Positions 26,325-35,522 of a stretch of DNA of 64,000 bases are shown one piece after another. The first letter of the stretch is position 1. Every line of letters starts with the position of its first letter. The position numbers were made by a program, and so were the translations under genes. The notes under the pieces are model-generated. The model saw nothing but the letters and a program-made list of their open reading frames with translations. It did not search any database and had not been told where the DNA came from. The stretch covers positions 248,001-312,000 of the forward strand of contig JANWVY010000006.1 in assembly GCA_025056455.1 (NCBI GenBank), given 5' to 3'. The stretch comes from Bryobacteraceae bacterium (lineage in GTDB: Bacteria; Acidobacteriota; Terriglobia; Bryobacterales; Bryobacteraceae).

Positions 26325-27260
26325 CTAGAGCTTGCAGGCAGTCACCTGGGTTCGCAAGCAAGCTACTCCTGCCGTGTAGCGATAATCGGTAACCGAGAAC
26401 GCCAGCCCCTCCTCCATCCAGTCATGCCAAACGCCATCCGGGTCGTGGGAGGCTACCGTCAGCGTGTATTCCTGGGGACAAAGATGGCAAGGAAAGCGAA
26501 AGACGACCTCTACCCTTTCTCCCGCGCGGCAAGGTCCTAAGCTCACGTTTTCGAGCTCGGTGTTGGTTCCGAAAACCTCAAAGCCAATCCGCGTGCGGAT
26601 CAGAATGCCGACAACCGGCGCGGCGACCTCCGCGGCAAAGCGCACCACGACCCTCACGCAAACCGTTTCTCCGGTGCACAGGACCGAGGTCATATCTCCG
26701 GCACTGTTCCGAAGCTCGACAATTTCTAGCGACGCTCGTCCATCGCCTTTTCGCAAGGTCGGGGTCAAAGCGATGTTGGCGCCCCGTCCCAACTCAGACA
26801 AACGCCGGGCAATGTGATGCCGATAGGCTTGAACAGTTTCTTTGGGGTCGCCTTTGGCCGCCAAGCGCCCGCCGTCAAGCCACCAGACTTCATCGGCCAG
26901 CCACAAAATCAGCTCCAGATCATGGGATGCCAGCAGAGCGGTTCCACCAGCGCGCCGTAGCTTCTCTAACTCGATGGCGGCTTGCGCCCGCGTTAAGGCG
27001 TCCTTGAGATCGAGTGTATGGAACAGCGCCAGACTACCGGCTCTCCAACTTGTGACCGGATCCCAAGGACCGCAAAATTGCACCGGAGCGCTGGCTTCGA
27101 CCGAACCAAACTGTGGCGTTTCGACTCCCGCAGCAAGTTGCAACAAGGTCTCGATGCCAGACCCCGCCTCGCCAATCACCCCGATCACGTAACCACTGGG
27201 CGCGGTGGCGTTCAACGATTGAAGCGGCGCGAGCGAGCAATGGTGAAACGCGACAGCCAT
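26325..27260 (-). CDS. Degenerate ABC ATPase fused to a Wzt-type carbohydrate-binding domain
   Basis: The product has 311 residues. Residues 1-150 resemble an ABC nucleotide-binding domain of the O-antigen (Wzt) type but are broken as an enzyme. The P-loop reads GEAGSGIET, with the catalytic Lys replaced by Ile36. The Q-loop, helical domain and LSGGQ signature (about 60-75 residues) are missing between 60 and 75. The Walker B Asp-Glu is replaced near 78-82 (ALFHT). Only the H-loop survives (ASHDLELI). Residues about 165-311 match the beta-sandwich Wzt C-terminal domain that recognises glycan ends (FEVFGTNTELENVSL, FRFPCHLCPQEYTLTVASHD). ATP hydrolysis is very unlikely. It lies directly downstream of murB (about 48 bases) with no permease. 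It is either a pseudo-ATPase scaffold or a decaying gene; the frame is intact. A GTG at 27302 is an alternative start. Confidence 0.75.
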   Translation of the reverse strand: MAVAFHHCSLAPLQSLNATAPSGYVIGVIGEAGSGIETLLQLAAGVETPQFGSVEASAPVQFCGPWDPVTSWRAGSLALFHTLDLKDALTRAQAAIELEKLRRAGGTALLASHDLELILWLADEVWWLDGGRLAAKGDPKETVQAYRHHIARRLSELGRGANIALTPTLRKGDGRASLEIVELRNSAGDMTSVLCTGETVCVRVVVRFAAEVAAPVVGILIRTRIGFEVFGTNTELENVSLGPCRAGERVEVVFRFPCHLCPQEYTLTVASHDPDGVWHDWMEEGLAFSVTDYRYTAGVACLRTQVTACKL

Positions 27261-27308
27261 GACTAGCGAGGAGGGCTTACTCGACGCCGCCAGGCGGCGC
27301 ACGCTGGT

Positions 27309-28298
27309 TCAGTCGGAAAAACCCACATACTGTACCTCTTCTTCCAATTGCAGCCCGAATTCCCTCCAGACTCGCGTTTTCAACTCTTGTATCAGGGTGA
27401 GCAGTTCTGCCGCTGTTCCGTTCCCATCGTTGTAAATCAGATTGGCATGGTAAGCCGCTACTTGAATGCCGCCGCGCCTCATCCCCTTGGCTCCGACTTG
27501 CTCCAAAAACCAAGCTGAGGGCACCTTCCCTTCTCGAATGACAGTGGACGGAACTCGGGCGGCGACATCCGCCTCAAGTTCAGAGAAAAGAAGGTTTTTG
27601 AAAATGCTTCCCGCGCACTTCATTTGAGGAGGATATTTTTGGTCTCGAATTTGACGGATGCGGTGCGCTTCGGCCTGAAGGGCCTGGCGGTTGCCGGGTG
27701 GCAGCTCCAGGATTGCGCTCAGGATGGTCCACTCCTTGCGGCGTTTAAAGATGCTTTCCCGGTAGGCAAACTGGCAGGCGGATGGGTCGAAGACGCGCAC
27801 TTGTTCGCCGTCGAAGAAGCGCACCTGCCGGACGAACTCATGGATGGAGTGCCCGTAAGCGCCAGCATTTCCGTAAATAGCTCCTCCCACCCAGCCGGGG
27901 ATTCCCGTCATGGTGTGGAGACCCTCTAGGCCCGCCTGGATGCTCACGTCGACAAGGGTTTGAAGCAGAACTCCCGCCTCAACCTCGATCTGACCGTCCC
28001 GCAGGATGAGATTCGACGCCGTGTAGCGAAGCACCAGCCCTGCAAACCCCTGATCCGAGACGATGAGATTCGAGCCTTGGCCAATGATGGCATGCGGCGC
28101 TTGGCTGGCGCGAATGAGACCGAGAGCTTGTCGAAAAGCCCCTTCGTTCGAGATGTCGATGAGTGCCCAGCAAGGACCTCCGAGGCCGAACCGGGTGTGC
28201 TGGCTAAGAAGCGCGGAGGGCTGAATGCGAAGTCCCTCAATGGACGCCAGCGCGCCAGCCGCCCACTGCGCTTCTGCCGCCTGGTTGCCAGAGACCAT
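27309..28298 (-). CDS. murB: UDP-N-acetylmuramate dehydrogenase
   Basis: The product has 329 residues. It reduces UDP-GlcNAc-enolpyruvate to UDP-MurNAc with NADPH and FAD, the second step of peptidoglycan precursor synthesis. Visible motifs are the N-terminal HTRFGLGGPCWALI, the FAD-binding GQGSNLIVSD, GIPGWVGGAIYGNAGAYG, the FAYRESIFK loop, the proton-donor Ser in CAGSIFKN and the final Glu in LEEEVQYVG. The ATG at 28298 is preferred; the open frame upstream has no MurB similarity. A perfect TATAAT lies on the coding strand at 28311-28306, only eight bases before the ATG, so a leaderless transcript is possible, but no clear -35 is present. Confidence 0.95.
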   Translation of the reverse strand: MVSGNQAAEAQWAAGALASIEGLRIQPSALLSQHTRFGLGGPCWALIDISNEGAFRQALGLIRASQAPHAIIGQGSNLIVSDQGFAGLVLRYTASNLILRDGQIEVEAGVLLQTLVDVSIQAGLEGLHTMTGIPGWVGGAIYGNAGAYGHSIHEFVRQVRFFDGEQVRVFDPSACQFAYRESIFKRRKEWTILSAILELPPGNRQALQAEAHRIRQIRDQKYPPQMKCAGSIFKNLLFSELEADVAARVPSTVIREGKVPSAWFLEQVGAKGMRRGGIQVAAYHANLIYNDGNGTAAELLTLIQELKTRVWREFGLQLEEEVQYVGFSD

Positions 28299-28341
28299 TT
28301 TTCCAATTATAGAAAGCAAGTCAGGAGGTAAGCTCTGAGCT

Positions 28342-28728
28342 TCATGGCTCCACGAGTCGGATTTCAAGGATGCGGCTGGTGACGATGGGGCGGTCGTAGT
28401 TCGGATGAACAAACTCGAGATGCATTCCCCGGCCAACGTAGGCTCTTTTGAGCATGGAGCCGCCCCAGTTTGAACCGGTGATGGTTACTGCTGTTGGCCG
28501 GGGACAAAACTTCGGATGGCCGCTGATAAGGAATTTACCGTCTCCCTGGTGAACGAGCCGGTAGAAGCGATTCTGCGTCTCAATCTCGAGTGTGCTGTTC
28601 ACCGGCAAATCTTCCAACTCGACGCCCCCCTCAATTTCCGATTGCACCAAATGCCGGTTGATTTGGTCGCTAAGATGCGGATGAGTCGAAAACATGTTGC
28701 AGGTGCTGGCGTCTCCCGGATCCTTCAT
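28342..28728 (-). CDS. Conserved-looking hypothetical protein upstream of murB
   Basis: The product has 128 residues, with no signal peptide or membrane helix. The second half looks like a compact beta-rich domain: [77 protein letters not shown]. The alternating strand/turn pattern and regular codon use support a real gene. The family is unrecognised. An SD-like GAGG lies about ten bases before the ATG. It is in line with murB (43-base gap) and probably shares its transcript. A start at 28695 would give 117 residues. Confidence 0.7.
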   Translation of the reverse strand: MKDPGDASTCNMFSTHPHLSDQINRHLVQSEIEGGVELEDLPVNSTLEIETQNRFYRLVHQGDGKFLISGHPKFCPRPTAVTITGSNWGGSMLKRAYVGRGMHLEFVHPNYDRPIVTSRILEIRLVEP

Positions 28729-28825
28729 CGGTTTCTGCCCTCAGGTCTTCGGCACCCTCTCCCCGGCCTTGATTCTACCGCATTGCAGTATCCGGGTTGA
28801 GGCCTTTTGGGCTGGTGGTTCGAAG

Positions 28826-29815
28826 CTAAAGAGCGCGACCTGCCAGGGCGAGCGCCTTTCTTGCCATGGTGCTCAGAGGCGCTCGGCGAAGGCGGCTCGG
28901 CTCCAACCACTGAAAGCCAGCGGGTGTTTTTGTTAACGTCGCGGGCACGACGAAGACGCGGTAGTTGTGGTTCACAATCGAATGCCGGAACTCACCAAGC
29001 GGCTTACCCAGCTTTGCCGATGGCAACTGCCCCGCTTCGGGCAGCTCCCAAAATCCTTGGAGCTTGGGCGACTCTGGACCGCGACGCCATAGCAAGATGG
29101 CGCCCTTGCGCTCCACGATAAGGAGAACGCGCTCGATTTGAAGCGAGCGCTGCTTGCGGCCCTTGACCGGGAGCTGGTTCTGAGTGCCCTGGTGTCGAGC
29201 TTCGCACCAGGTTTGAACCGGACACTGTCCGCATTGGGGTTGCTTCGGCAAACAGATGGTCGCGCCGAGCTCCATCATGGCTTGATTGAACTTGGCTGGC
29301 TCATCCGGATCGAGCAATTGCTGGACCCGCTGTTGCATTTTTTTTCGGGTCGCGGAGGCGGTGATGTCCGAAGGGTCATTGTCCAAGCGCGCGAGCACGC
29401 GCATGACGTTGCCATCGAGGACGGCGTATGGCAGGTGGAAGGCAATGCTGGCGATGGCTGCGGCCGTATAGTCTCCTACGCCAGAAAGGGCGCGGATCTG
29501 GTCATAGTGGCGGGGGAAACCGCCTTGGGCGACAATCTGTTTGGCAGCGCGCTGGAGATTGCGTGCCCGCGAATAGTAGCCCAGTCCCGCCCAGGCAGCT
29601 AACAAATCGGCCTCTGCGGCGGCCGCAAGCGCTTCGACTGTAGGAAAGCGTTCTAGAAAACGCTGGTAGTAAGGCAAGACGGCGGAAACGCGCGTTTGTT
29701 GCAGCATGACTTCCGAAATCCAAATGCGGTACGGATCGCGCGTTTTACGCCAGGGAAGATCCCGATGATGCTGGTCATACCAGCGCGCCAGCGCCTCGCG
29801 AAACTCTTCGGTCAT
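28826..29815 (-). CDS. mutY: A/G-specific adenine glycosylase
   Basis: The product has 329 residues. It removes adenine mispaired with 8-oxoguanine in base excision repair. The HhH-GPD domain holds catalytic Glu35 (SEVMLQQT), the helix-hairpin-helix LSGVGDYTAAAIAS and Asp134 (LDGNVMRVLARL). The [4Fe-4S] ligands are Cys188, 195, 198 and 204 (C-x6-C-x2-C-x5-C). The C-terminal Nudix-like 8-oxoG recognition domain starts at about 225 (LLIVERKGAILLWRRG, LQGFWELPEAG). It is divergent from uvrA, with 56 bases between the starts. Confidence 0.96.
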   Translation of the reverse strand: MTEEFREALARWYDQHHRDLPWRKTRDPYRIWISEVMLQQTRVSAVLPYYQRFLERFPTVEALAAAAEADLLAAWAGLGYYSRARNLQRAAKQIVAQGGFPRHYDQIRALSGVGDYTAAAIASIAFHLPYAVLDGNVMRVLARLDNDPSDITASATRKKMQQRVQQLLDPDEPAKFNQAMMELGATICLPKQPQCGQCPVQTWCEARHQGTQNQLPVKGRKQRSLQIERVLLIVERKGAILLWRRGPESPKLQGFWELPEAGQLPSAKLGKPLGEFRHSIVNHNYRVFVVPATLTKTPAGFQWLEPSRLRRAPLSTMARKALALAGRAL

Positions 29816-29871
29816 CGTGACAGGATCGAAACTTTCCCAGGCTATACTGAGAGATTAACCCCACCAACGGA

Positions 29872-32715
29872 ATGCCCGCTGTATCCACCGATTTCATCCG
29901 CATTCGCGGCGCGCGCTTGCACAATCTGAAAAACGTCTCCCTGGACTTGCCGCATAACTGTCTGACGGTGGTCACTGGGGTTTCGGGTTCGGGCAAATCC
30001 TCGCTGGTTTTCGACACCATTTACGCTGAGGGTCAGCGCCGCTATGTCGAGTCGCTTTCAGCCTATGCCCGGCAGTTTCTGGAGCGTATGGAAAGGCCTG
30101 ATGTCGATGAGATCGACGGCCTTGCTCCACCGATTGCAATTCGACAGAAAAACACGACTCGCAATCCACGCTCGACGGTCGCCACGGCCACCGAGATTTA
30201 CGATTATTTGCGGTTGCTGTGGGCGCGCATTGGCCAAACGTTTTGTCATCAATGCGGTCGGCGCGTCAGCCGCGATACGGTGGATGAAGTGGCGCGGGCC
30301 ATGCTTGCCGAGCCCGAAGGCTCGCGCTGGTATGCGCTGTTCCCCGTGCGCAGCTTCCAAAGCAATGAGGAGCGCCGGGACTATTTGTTTGAGTTGCGAA
30401 AGAAAGGCTTTACGCGCCTGTTTCAAAATGCTCGCGTTTTTGAATTCGCCACGCCGGAGTCCTTGCTTGACATCAACTTTGCCGAGCCTGTGTTTGTTCT
30501 CGTGGACCGCTTGGTCGTGCGGCCCGACCAGCACCAGCGTATCGCCGACACAACCGAGATCTGTTACCAAGAGGCCGGTGAAGTCGTGTTTGAACAAGCG
30601 GGTGTGAATCCCCCGCGCCGGCTCATTTTTAGCGAGAAATTTTCCTGTAAGCGTTGCAACCTGGAATTTAAGGAGCCCGAACCGCTGCTGTTCAGCTTTA
30701 ATAACCCGGTTGGCGCTTGTCCGCGTTGCCAAGGTTTCGGCAACACGATTGACTACGACATGAACCGCGTGGTGCGGGAAAAGTATTTAAGCCTAGCTGA
30801 GGGCGCCGTCGAGCCGTGGCGAAAGCCGCAGTACAGCTGGTTTTATGACGAATTTCGCCGGGCCGTTGGCAAGCGCGTGCGGCTTCATGTTCCATACAAC
30901 CAGCTCACGCGCCAGGAGCAAGCGCTGGTCGAAGAACAAGTGCGCTTGTTCTTTCGCGAAGTGGAAACCAAGAAGTACAAGGTTCACGTCCGCGTTTTCC
31001 TCAGCCGTTACCGGGGTTATGCGACGTGTCCGGAGTGTCGCGGAGGGCGGCTCCGCGCTGAAGCCCGGCGCGTCCGCGTCCACGGGCAAACGATCTCTGA
31101 GGTTTGCGCAATGAATGTGGCCCAAGCCTGGGAGTTTTTCGATTCGTTGCATCTCACGCCCCAGGAATTGGCGATTGCCGAAAAAGTGTTAATTGAAATT
31201 CGGCAACGGCTCCAATTCCTGCGCGATGTGGGTCTGGATTACTTGACCCTAGACCGGCTTTCTTCGACGCTATCGGGGGGTGAAGCGCAGCGCATCACCC
31301 TGGCCACTTGTTTAGGATCGCGCCTGGTGGGGGCTTGCTATGTTCTGGATGAACCTTCGATTGGGCTCCACGCGCGTGACACCAACCGCCTGATTCGCAT
31401 TCTGCACAATTTGCGGGATCTCGGAAACACAATTATCGTTGTTGAGCATGACCCGGATGTGATGCGCGCCGCCGACCACATTGTGGACTTAGGGCCCGGC
31501 GCCGGAGAAGCTGGTGGCAAGGTCATGTTTGAAGGCAGCTACGCAGAGCTTGTCGAGCGTGGCGCGAGTTTGACTGGCCGTTACCTGCGTGGCGAGCTGA
31601 GCGCTTCGCAGATGCAACCTCACCGCCGTAAGCCTTCCCCGAAGCGTACCGTCACGTTCCGCGGAGCGTGCGCCCATAATCTGAAAAACATCGACGTCGC
31701 TCTCCCGCTCGACATGATGGTAGTGGTGACGGGCGTTTCTGGTTCCGGCAAGTCGACTCTGGTGCACGAAGTCATCCACAAGTCGATCTTGCAGCGTCTG
31801 CGAGAGCGGATTGGCGAGGATGTCGACCTAGGAGGCGACGTGCTTGATTCTCCGTTGCCGAGCTGTCGCTCCGTGGAGAAGGCCGAATTGATTAGCTATG
31901 TCACGCTGGTGGACCAATCGCCAATTGGGCGCACGCCCCGCTCCAATCCAGTGACTTACGTTAAGGCCTTTGACGTGATTCGCGAACTATTTGCCTCAAC
32001 CCCCGAAGCGCAAAAACGCGGCTACACCTCGGGTCACTTCTCGTTCAACGTCGCTGGTGGCCGCTGCGAGACTTGTCAGGGCGACGGCACAGTGACAGTG
32101 GAAATGCAATTTTTGGCCGATGTCGAGCTGGTGTGTGAAGATTGCAAGGGAACCCGCTACAAGAACTCCATTTTGGAGGTGCAATACCGTGGTCTCAACA
32201 TCCACCAGGTGTTGCAACTCACGGTGAAAGAGGCGCTGCGGTTTTTTAGCGACGTGCCGAAGTTAGTGCAGAGACTCAAGGTGCTGGCTGATGTCGGGCT
32301 TGGTTATCTCCGCCTCGGACAATCGGCCACAACGCTATCTGGCGGGGAGGCCCAGCGTGTCAAGCTTGCCGCGCATCTCTCGCAGCCAGCGGTGAAGGAT
32401 ACTCTGTTCATCTTTGATGAGCCGACCACAGGCCTCCATTTTGACGATATCGCCAAACTTCTGGACGCGTTTCAGCGTTTGATCCAGAACGGCGCCAGCG
32501 TGTTAATCATCGAACACAATCTTGAAGTGATACGGAGCGCCGACTGGGTGATTGATCTGGGCCCGGAGGGTGGGGACGCTGGCGGGGAGCTCGTTGTTGC
32601 GGGAACTCCTGAAATGGTTGCTGCCTGTGAACAGTCCTATACGGGGCAGTTCCTACGCCGGATACTTCCTTTGCGCGAGCTGACCGCGGCCGAAGTCCCC
32701 CTGCGCGGGGCCTGA
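29872..32715 (+). CDS. uvrA: Excinuclease ABC subunit A
   Basis: The product has 947 residues, standard for UvrA. It is the damage-sensing ATPase of nucleotide excision repair, which loads UvrB. Two ABC modules are visible, with Walker A GVSGSGKSSL near residue 40 and GVSGSGKSTL near 620, and two LSGGEAQR signatures. The zinc-binding Cys pairs include CKRCNLEF with CPRCQGFG, and CETCQGDG with CEDCKGTR. The first Zn site near 122 (CHQCGRRV) appears to have only one Cys pair. No LexA-type operator could be recognised; a TATACT at 29843-29848 may be the -10 element. Confidence 0.97.
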   Translation: MPAVSTDFIRIRGARLHNLKNVSLDLPHNCLTVVTGVSGSGKSSLVFDTIYAEGQRRYVESLSAYARQFLERMERPDVDEIDGLAPPIAIRQKNTTRNPRSTVATATEIYDYLRLLWARIGQTFCHQCGRRVSRDTVDEVARAMLAEPEGSRWYALFPVRSFQSNEERRDYLFELRKKGFTRLFQNARVFEFATPESLLDINFAEPVFVLVDRLVVRPDQHQRIADTTEICYQEAGEVVFEQAGVNPPRRLIFSEKFSCKRCNLEFKEPEPLLFSFNNPVGACPRCQGFGNTIDYDMNRVVREKYLSLAEGAVEPWRKPQYSWFYDEFRRAVGKRVRLHVPYNQLTRQEQALVEEQVRLFFREVETKKYKVHVRVFLSRYRGYATCPECRGGRLRAEARRVRVHGQTISEVCAMNVAQAWEFFDSLHLTPQELAIAEKVLIEIRQRLQFLRDVGLDYLTLDRLSSTLSGGEAQRITLATCLGSRLVGACYVLDEPSIGLHARDTNRLIRILHNLRDLGNTIIVVEHDPDVMRAADHIVDLGPGAGEAGGKVMFEGSYAELVERGASLTGRYLRGELSASQMQPHRRKPSPKRTVTFRGACAHNLKNIDVALPLDMMVVVTGVSGSGKSTLVHEVIHKSILQRLRERIGEDVDLGGDVLDSPLPSCRSVEKAELISYVTLVDQSPIGRTPRSNPVTYVKAFDVIRELFASTPEAQKRGYTSGHFSFNVAGGRCETCQGDGTVTVEMQFLADVELVCEDCKGTRYKNSILEVQYRGLNIHQVLQLTVKEALRFFSDVPKLVQRLKVLADVGLGYLRLGQSATTLSGGEAQRVKLAAHLSQPAVKDTLFIFDEPTTGLHFDDIAKLLDAFQRLIQNGASVLIIEHNLEVIRSADWVIDLGPEGGDAGGELVVAGTPEMVAACEQSYTGQFLRRILPLRELTAAEVPLRGA

Positions 32716-32734
32716 AGGCGAATCTGGCGCTGGT

Positions 32735-33970
32735 TTACCGCTGCAGGGCGCCTGCGCGGCCCATAATCGGCCAGACGTCCACCAAGCGCTCGCCTTCAAA
32801 TACGAAGTAGCGGTCGTAGACGTTGGTGCTCATGTCCAAATTACTGCAATAAAGCTCCACCTTTTGTCCCAGTTTCAGTTCCTCGCCGTCTTTCCACTTG
32901 AGAATGCCGTATTCGGCGCCTTGGTTTTCGACGATGATGTCGGGCCGGTCCTTCACCTGGTCGGTTGGGCGCAACATGGCTTTGTTGCCCGCGTCAATGG
33001 TGACCTGATGAGGATGATTCTTGCTGACGACCGTAGTCAAAACGGTCAGCGAGGTCTGGAAATCGTCATAGCGTTTGTCCCCGTTTTTGCTGCCAATGTA
33101 CATGTAGCCGGTGTCCATGAACACATAGGAGCCCGCTTGCAGTTCCGTCAAGCCAATTTCTTTGTCGATGTTATAGGTACCAGTCGAACCGCCCGTGATG
33201 AGGGGGACATTCAAGCCGGCTTTCTTACAGAGGTTGGCAGTTTCGACAACCGGGCCCACATCCATGATCGAGCGCTGGCGGCGCTCCTCAAAACCCTTGG
33301 TGTGCGAAGCGTAACCAGAGTAGCCCATCACGCCGCCGAATTTGAGGTGTTTCTTTGAGTCAATTTTTTTGGCCAATTCCAGGCCTGGGGTCCCTGTGGG
33401 ATGGCCCGCGCGGGTTAATCCCGAGAAGAGATCAACAAGCATCGTCACCCGGATTTTTAGCGCCGCGGCCGCCTCGTCCACCCAATCAACCGTCAGCGGG
33501 TCGTCCGCCACGACCATGAAGGTGGGATCTTTCGCTGCAAGCGTCACCGCCCGCCAGATTTTGTTTTTGCCTGCTGGTTGTACGGTGTACAGCACGTTTT
33601 TAATCCCGGCGCCACTCATGAGCTCGCATTCGGCGATGGTGGCGCAACAAATGCCAACGCTGCCGAGCGCCACTTGCCGTTTCGCAATGTCTACCGATTT
33701 GTGAATCTTGCAGTGGGCGCGCAAGTCAATGCCCGTGGACTTGCAATGTCCTGCCATGCGTTTGAGGTTTTGCTCGAAAAGCGGTTTGTCGACAATGAGG
33801 CAAGGGGTGGGTAGGTCCTCTTTGGTGATGCCGCGGAAGTCGCGCCGTGCGATCTTGGCCTCGATTTCTGAATAGAAGAAGGGCTTTTTCGTAAAACTGG
33901 CACGAAGCAGCGCCGGGGCGGCGAAGCTCGAAGCCAGCATTACGCGCCGGCTGATGGCGTGTTTCGTCAT
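32735..33970 (-). CDS. Tat-exported D-threonine aldolase-like (alanine racemase fold) protein with altered metal site
   Basis: The product has 411 residues. The N-terminus has a twin-arginine signal (SRRVMLASSFAAPALL). The alanine-racemase-fold barrel keeps the PLP Lys in RAHCKIHKS and phosphate-binding elements such as GGSTGTYN. The family is fold-type III D-threonine aldolase/D-serine dehydratase, PLP enzymes that also need a divalent metal held by a C-terminal His-x-Cys/Asp pair (usual context PNHxC). Here the equivalent stretch reads CSNLDMSTNVYDRYFV, with Leu378 and Met380 where His and Cys/Asp are expected, so the classical metal site seems lost. It is the last gene of the cobU-cobS-cobC-cobT run, 11 bases after cobT. 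PLP binding is likely; the reaction is uncertain. Confidence 0.82.
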   Translation of the reverse strand: MTKHAISRRVMLASSFAAPALLRASFTKKPFFYSEIEAKIARRDFRGITKEDLPTPCLIVDKPLFEQNLKRMAGHCKSTGIDLRAHCKIHKSVDIAKRQVALGSVGICCATIAECELMSGAGIKNVLYTVQPAGKNKIWRAVTLAAKDPTFMVVADDPLTVDWVDEAAAALKIRVTMLVDLFSGLTRAGHPTGTPGLELAKKIDSKKHLKFGGVMGYSGYASHTKGFEERRQRSIMDVGPVVETANLCKKAGLNVPLITGGSTGTYNIDKEIGLTELQAGSYVFMDTGYMYIGSKNGDKRYDDFQTSLTVLTTVVSKNHPHQVTIDAGNKAMLRPTDQVKDRPDIIVENQGAEYGILKWKDGEELKLGQKVELYCSNLDMSTNVYDRYFVFEGERLVDVWPIMGRAGALQR

Positions 33971-33981
33971 AATGCTTGATT

Positions 33982-34980
33982 CTACAGCTTTCCAGAAACG
34001 GCAGCCTCTTCAAAAGTGGCCATACCGTGGTAGAGCTGGCAAGCGGCTTGGAACAGAGAAGCAGCCAGAGCAGCGCCTGTACCCTCTCCGAGCCGCAGGT
34101 CGAGGTCGAGGAGAGGTCGAGCGCCCAGTTTTTTGAGCATGGCCTCATGTCCGGGCTCAGCCGAGCGATGGGAAAAGAAAGCAGCCCGCAGCGAAGCCGG
34201 CTCGAGTGCTTGCGCTACGAGCGCCGCCGAGCCAGCAATGAAGCCGTCAAACAGAACGGGCAAGCGGTTGTCGGCTGCTCCTAGCAGCAAACCAGCGAGC
34301 ATGAGAATTTCGAATCCACCTAGACATGCGGCAAGCTCCAGCGGCTCGCGCCTGGCGTGCCGCTTTAGCGCACGCGCAATCACACTTGCCTTGTGGCTGA
34401 CTCCCGCTGGATCAAGTCCTGCGCCGGGGCCCGTGACCGAATCCGGAGACAACCCGCTGAAGGCGCACAACAACGCCGTAGCTGGGGTTGTGTTGCCGAT
34501 GCCCATCTCGCCGGTAAGAACAAAATCGTACCCGGCTGAAGCAGCCTCGCGCGCCAGCTGGCGGCCATGCTCGAGAGCTTGACGCGCCTGGTCAAGTGAC
34601 ATCGCTGGTTCGACCGCCAGATTCCGCGTTCCCTCTCCGAGCCGCAAGCACCGTACACCATCGACCGGTTCGCCCTGTACTCCAGCGTCAACCACCCAGA
34701 TATCGATGCCGAAATGGCGGCAAAGCACACTCATGGCTGCGCCGCCGCGAACCAAATTTTGCATCATTTGGCGGGTGACCTTGCTCGGCCAGGCGCTCAC
34801 CCCTTCCGCTGTCACGCCGTGGTCACCGCAGCAGACCACGGCCAGCAGGCGGGGGCGCGCAGGAGGCTCGGCCCCGCGCACCTCGGCATATTCCATGAGC
34901 AGCTCTTCGAGCCGTCCTAGGCTTGCGGGTGGTTTGGTGAGGGAATCGAGACGGCGGCGCACCAAATCGGTGATCAACAT
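33982..34980 (-). CDS. cobT: Nicotinate-nucleotide--dimethylbenzimidazole phosphoribosyltransferase
   Basis: The product has 332 residues. It makes alpha-ribazole phosphate, the lower-ligand nucleotide of cobalamin, from nicotinate mononucleotide and dimethylbenzimidazole. Motifs are LTKPPASLGRLEEL, CGDHGVTAEGVSAWP, the GEMGIGNTTPA loop, and the catalytic-base Glu in DLRLGEGTGAALA near the C-terminus. The ATG at 34980 is preceded by GAGG at 11 bases; an in-frame TTG nine bases upstream sits too close to that site. It lies between the phosphatase gene cobC and the aldolase-like gene. Confidence 0.96.
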   Translation of the reverse strand: MLITDLVRRRLDSLTKPPASLGRLEELLMEYAEVRGAEPPARPRLLAVVCCGDHGVTAEGVSAWPSKVTRQMMQNLVRGGAAMSVLCRHFGIDIWVVDAGVQGEPVDGVRCLRLGEGTRNLAVEPAMSLDQARQALEHGRQLAREAASAGYDFVLTGEMGIGNTTPATALLCAFSGLSPDSVTGPGAGLDPAGVSHKASVIARALKRHARREPLELAACLGGFEILMLAGLLLGAADNRLPVLFDGFIAGSAALVAQALEPASLRAAFFSHRSAEPGHEAMLKKLGARPLLDLDLRLGEGTGAALAASLFQAACQLYHGMATFEEAAVSGKL

Positions 34981-35003
34981 GGTTTGCAAATCCTCACGAA
35001 CGT

Positions 35004-35522
35004 TTATAAGTTGAGCTCCAAGATCTGGCAGTAATCCTGGACATGCGATTCGGGATTCAATCCAGTGAGCAAGTGGACGACAGCGGAAAGGATGCCTAAG
35101 TGAGCAAGGAGGATCGCCGGGCGTGGGCCCTGGCGGACGATCTCAAGGGCGGACTGAGCCCGGCTGAGTACTTCCTGCCACGACTCACCTCCTGGGGCAG
35201 GGGTTTCAAACCATCGTTCCAGCTTCCGCCGCGCAAGTTGCGGCCAGTGATGCTCCACTTCGTCCCAGCTCAGCCCCTCCCAGTCGCCAAGATCAATTTC
35301 AGTGAGCTCTGCAAGCGTGACTCGCGGAATGTTAGCGGTGAGGAAAGCAGCGGTTTCTTGAGCGCGCCGCAAGGGGCTAACGTAGGCAATGGCAGCCTGA
35401 AGCCGTGGCATTTGCCGTGCAGCTGAGCGCACACCCAACTCGCTCAGCGGCGGATCTAGCCGGCCGAGCAAGACGCCTTTGCGCGCGGGCTCGGCATGCC
35501 TCACCAAGTACAAGTCCGGCAT
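35004..35522 (-). CDS. cobC: Histidine phosphatase, probable alpha-ribazole phosphatase
   Basis: The product has 172 residues. The phosphoglycerate-mutase-like RHG motif is LYLVRHAEP (His9 phosphorylated), with the second Arg in SPLRRAQETAAF and the later catalytic His in ILLAHLGILSAV. The family is broad. Position between cobS and cobT strongly favours alpha-ribazole-5'-phosphate phosphatase of the nucleotide loop pathway. The ATG at 35522 overlaps the end of cobS by 22 bases; the frame extends upstream inside cobS but the conserved part starts at this Met. Confidence 0.9.
   Translation of the reverse strand: MPDLYLVRHAEPARKGVLLGRLDPPLSELGVRSAARQMPRLQAAIAYVSPLRRAQETAAFLTANIPRVTLAELTEIDLGDWEGLSWDEVEHHWPQLARRKLERWFETPAPGGESWQEVLSRAQSALEIVRQGPRPAILLAHLGILSAVVHLLTGLNPESHVQDYCQILELNL

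Noticed and set aside
27285-27299. CGCCGCC/GGCGGCG inverted repeat between murB and the degenerate ABC gene
   Set aside because: One-base loop and no T-run; it lies in possible coding sequence of the longer start and may be chance in a GC-rich context.
30058-30732. A 224-codon minus-strand frame opposite uvrA
   Set aside because: Shadow of uvrA with no motif of its own.
32697-32709. Terminator at the end of uvrA
   Set aside because: The CCCC/GGGG stem is only four or five bases and has no following T-run.
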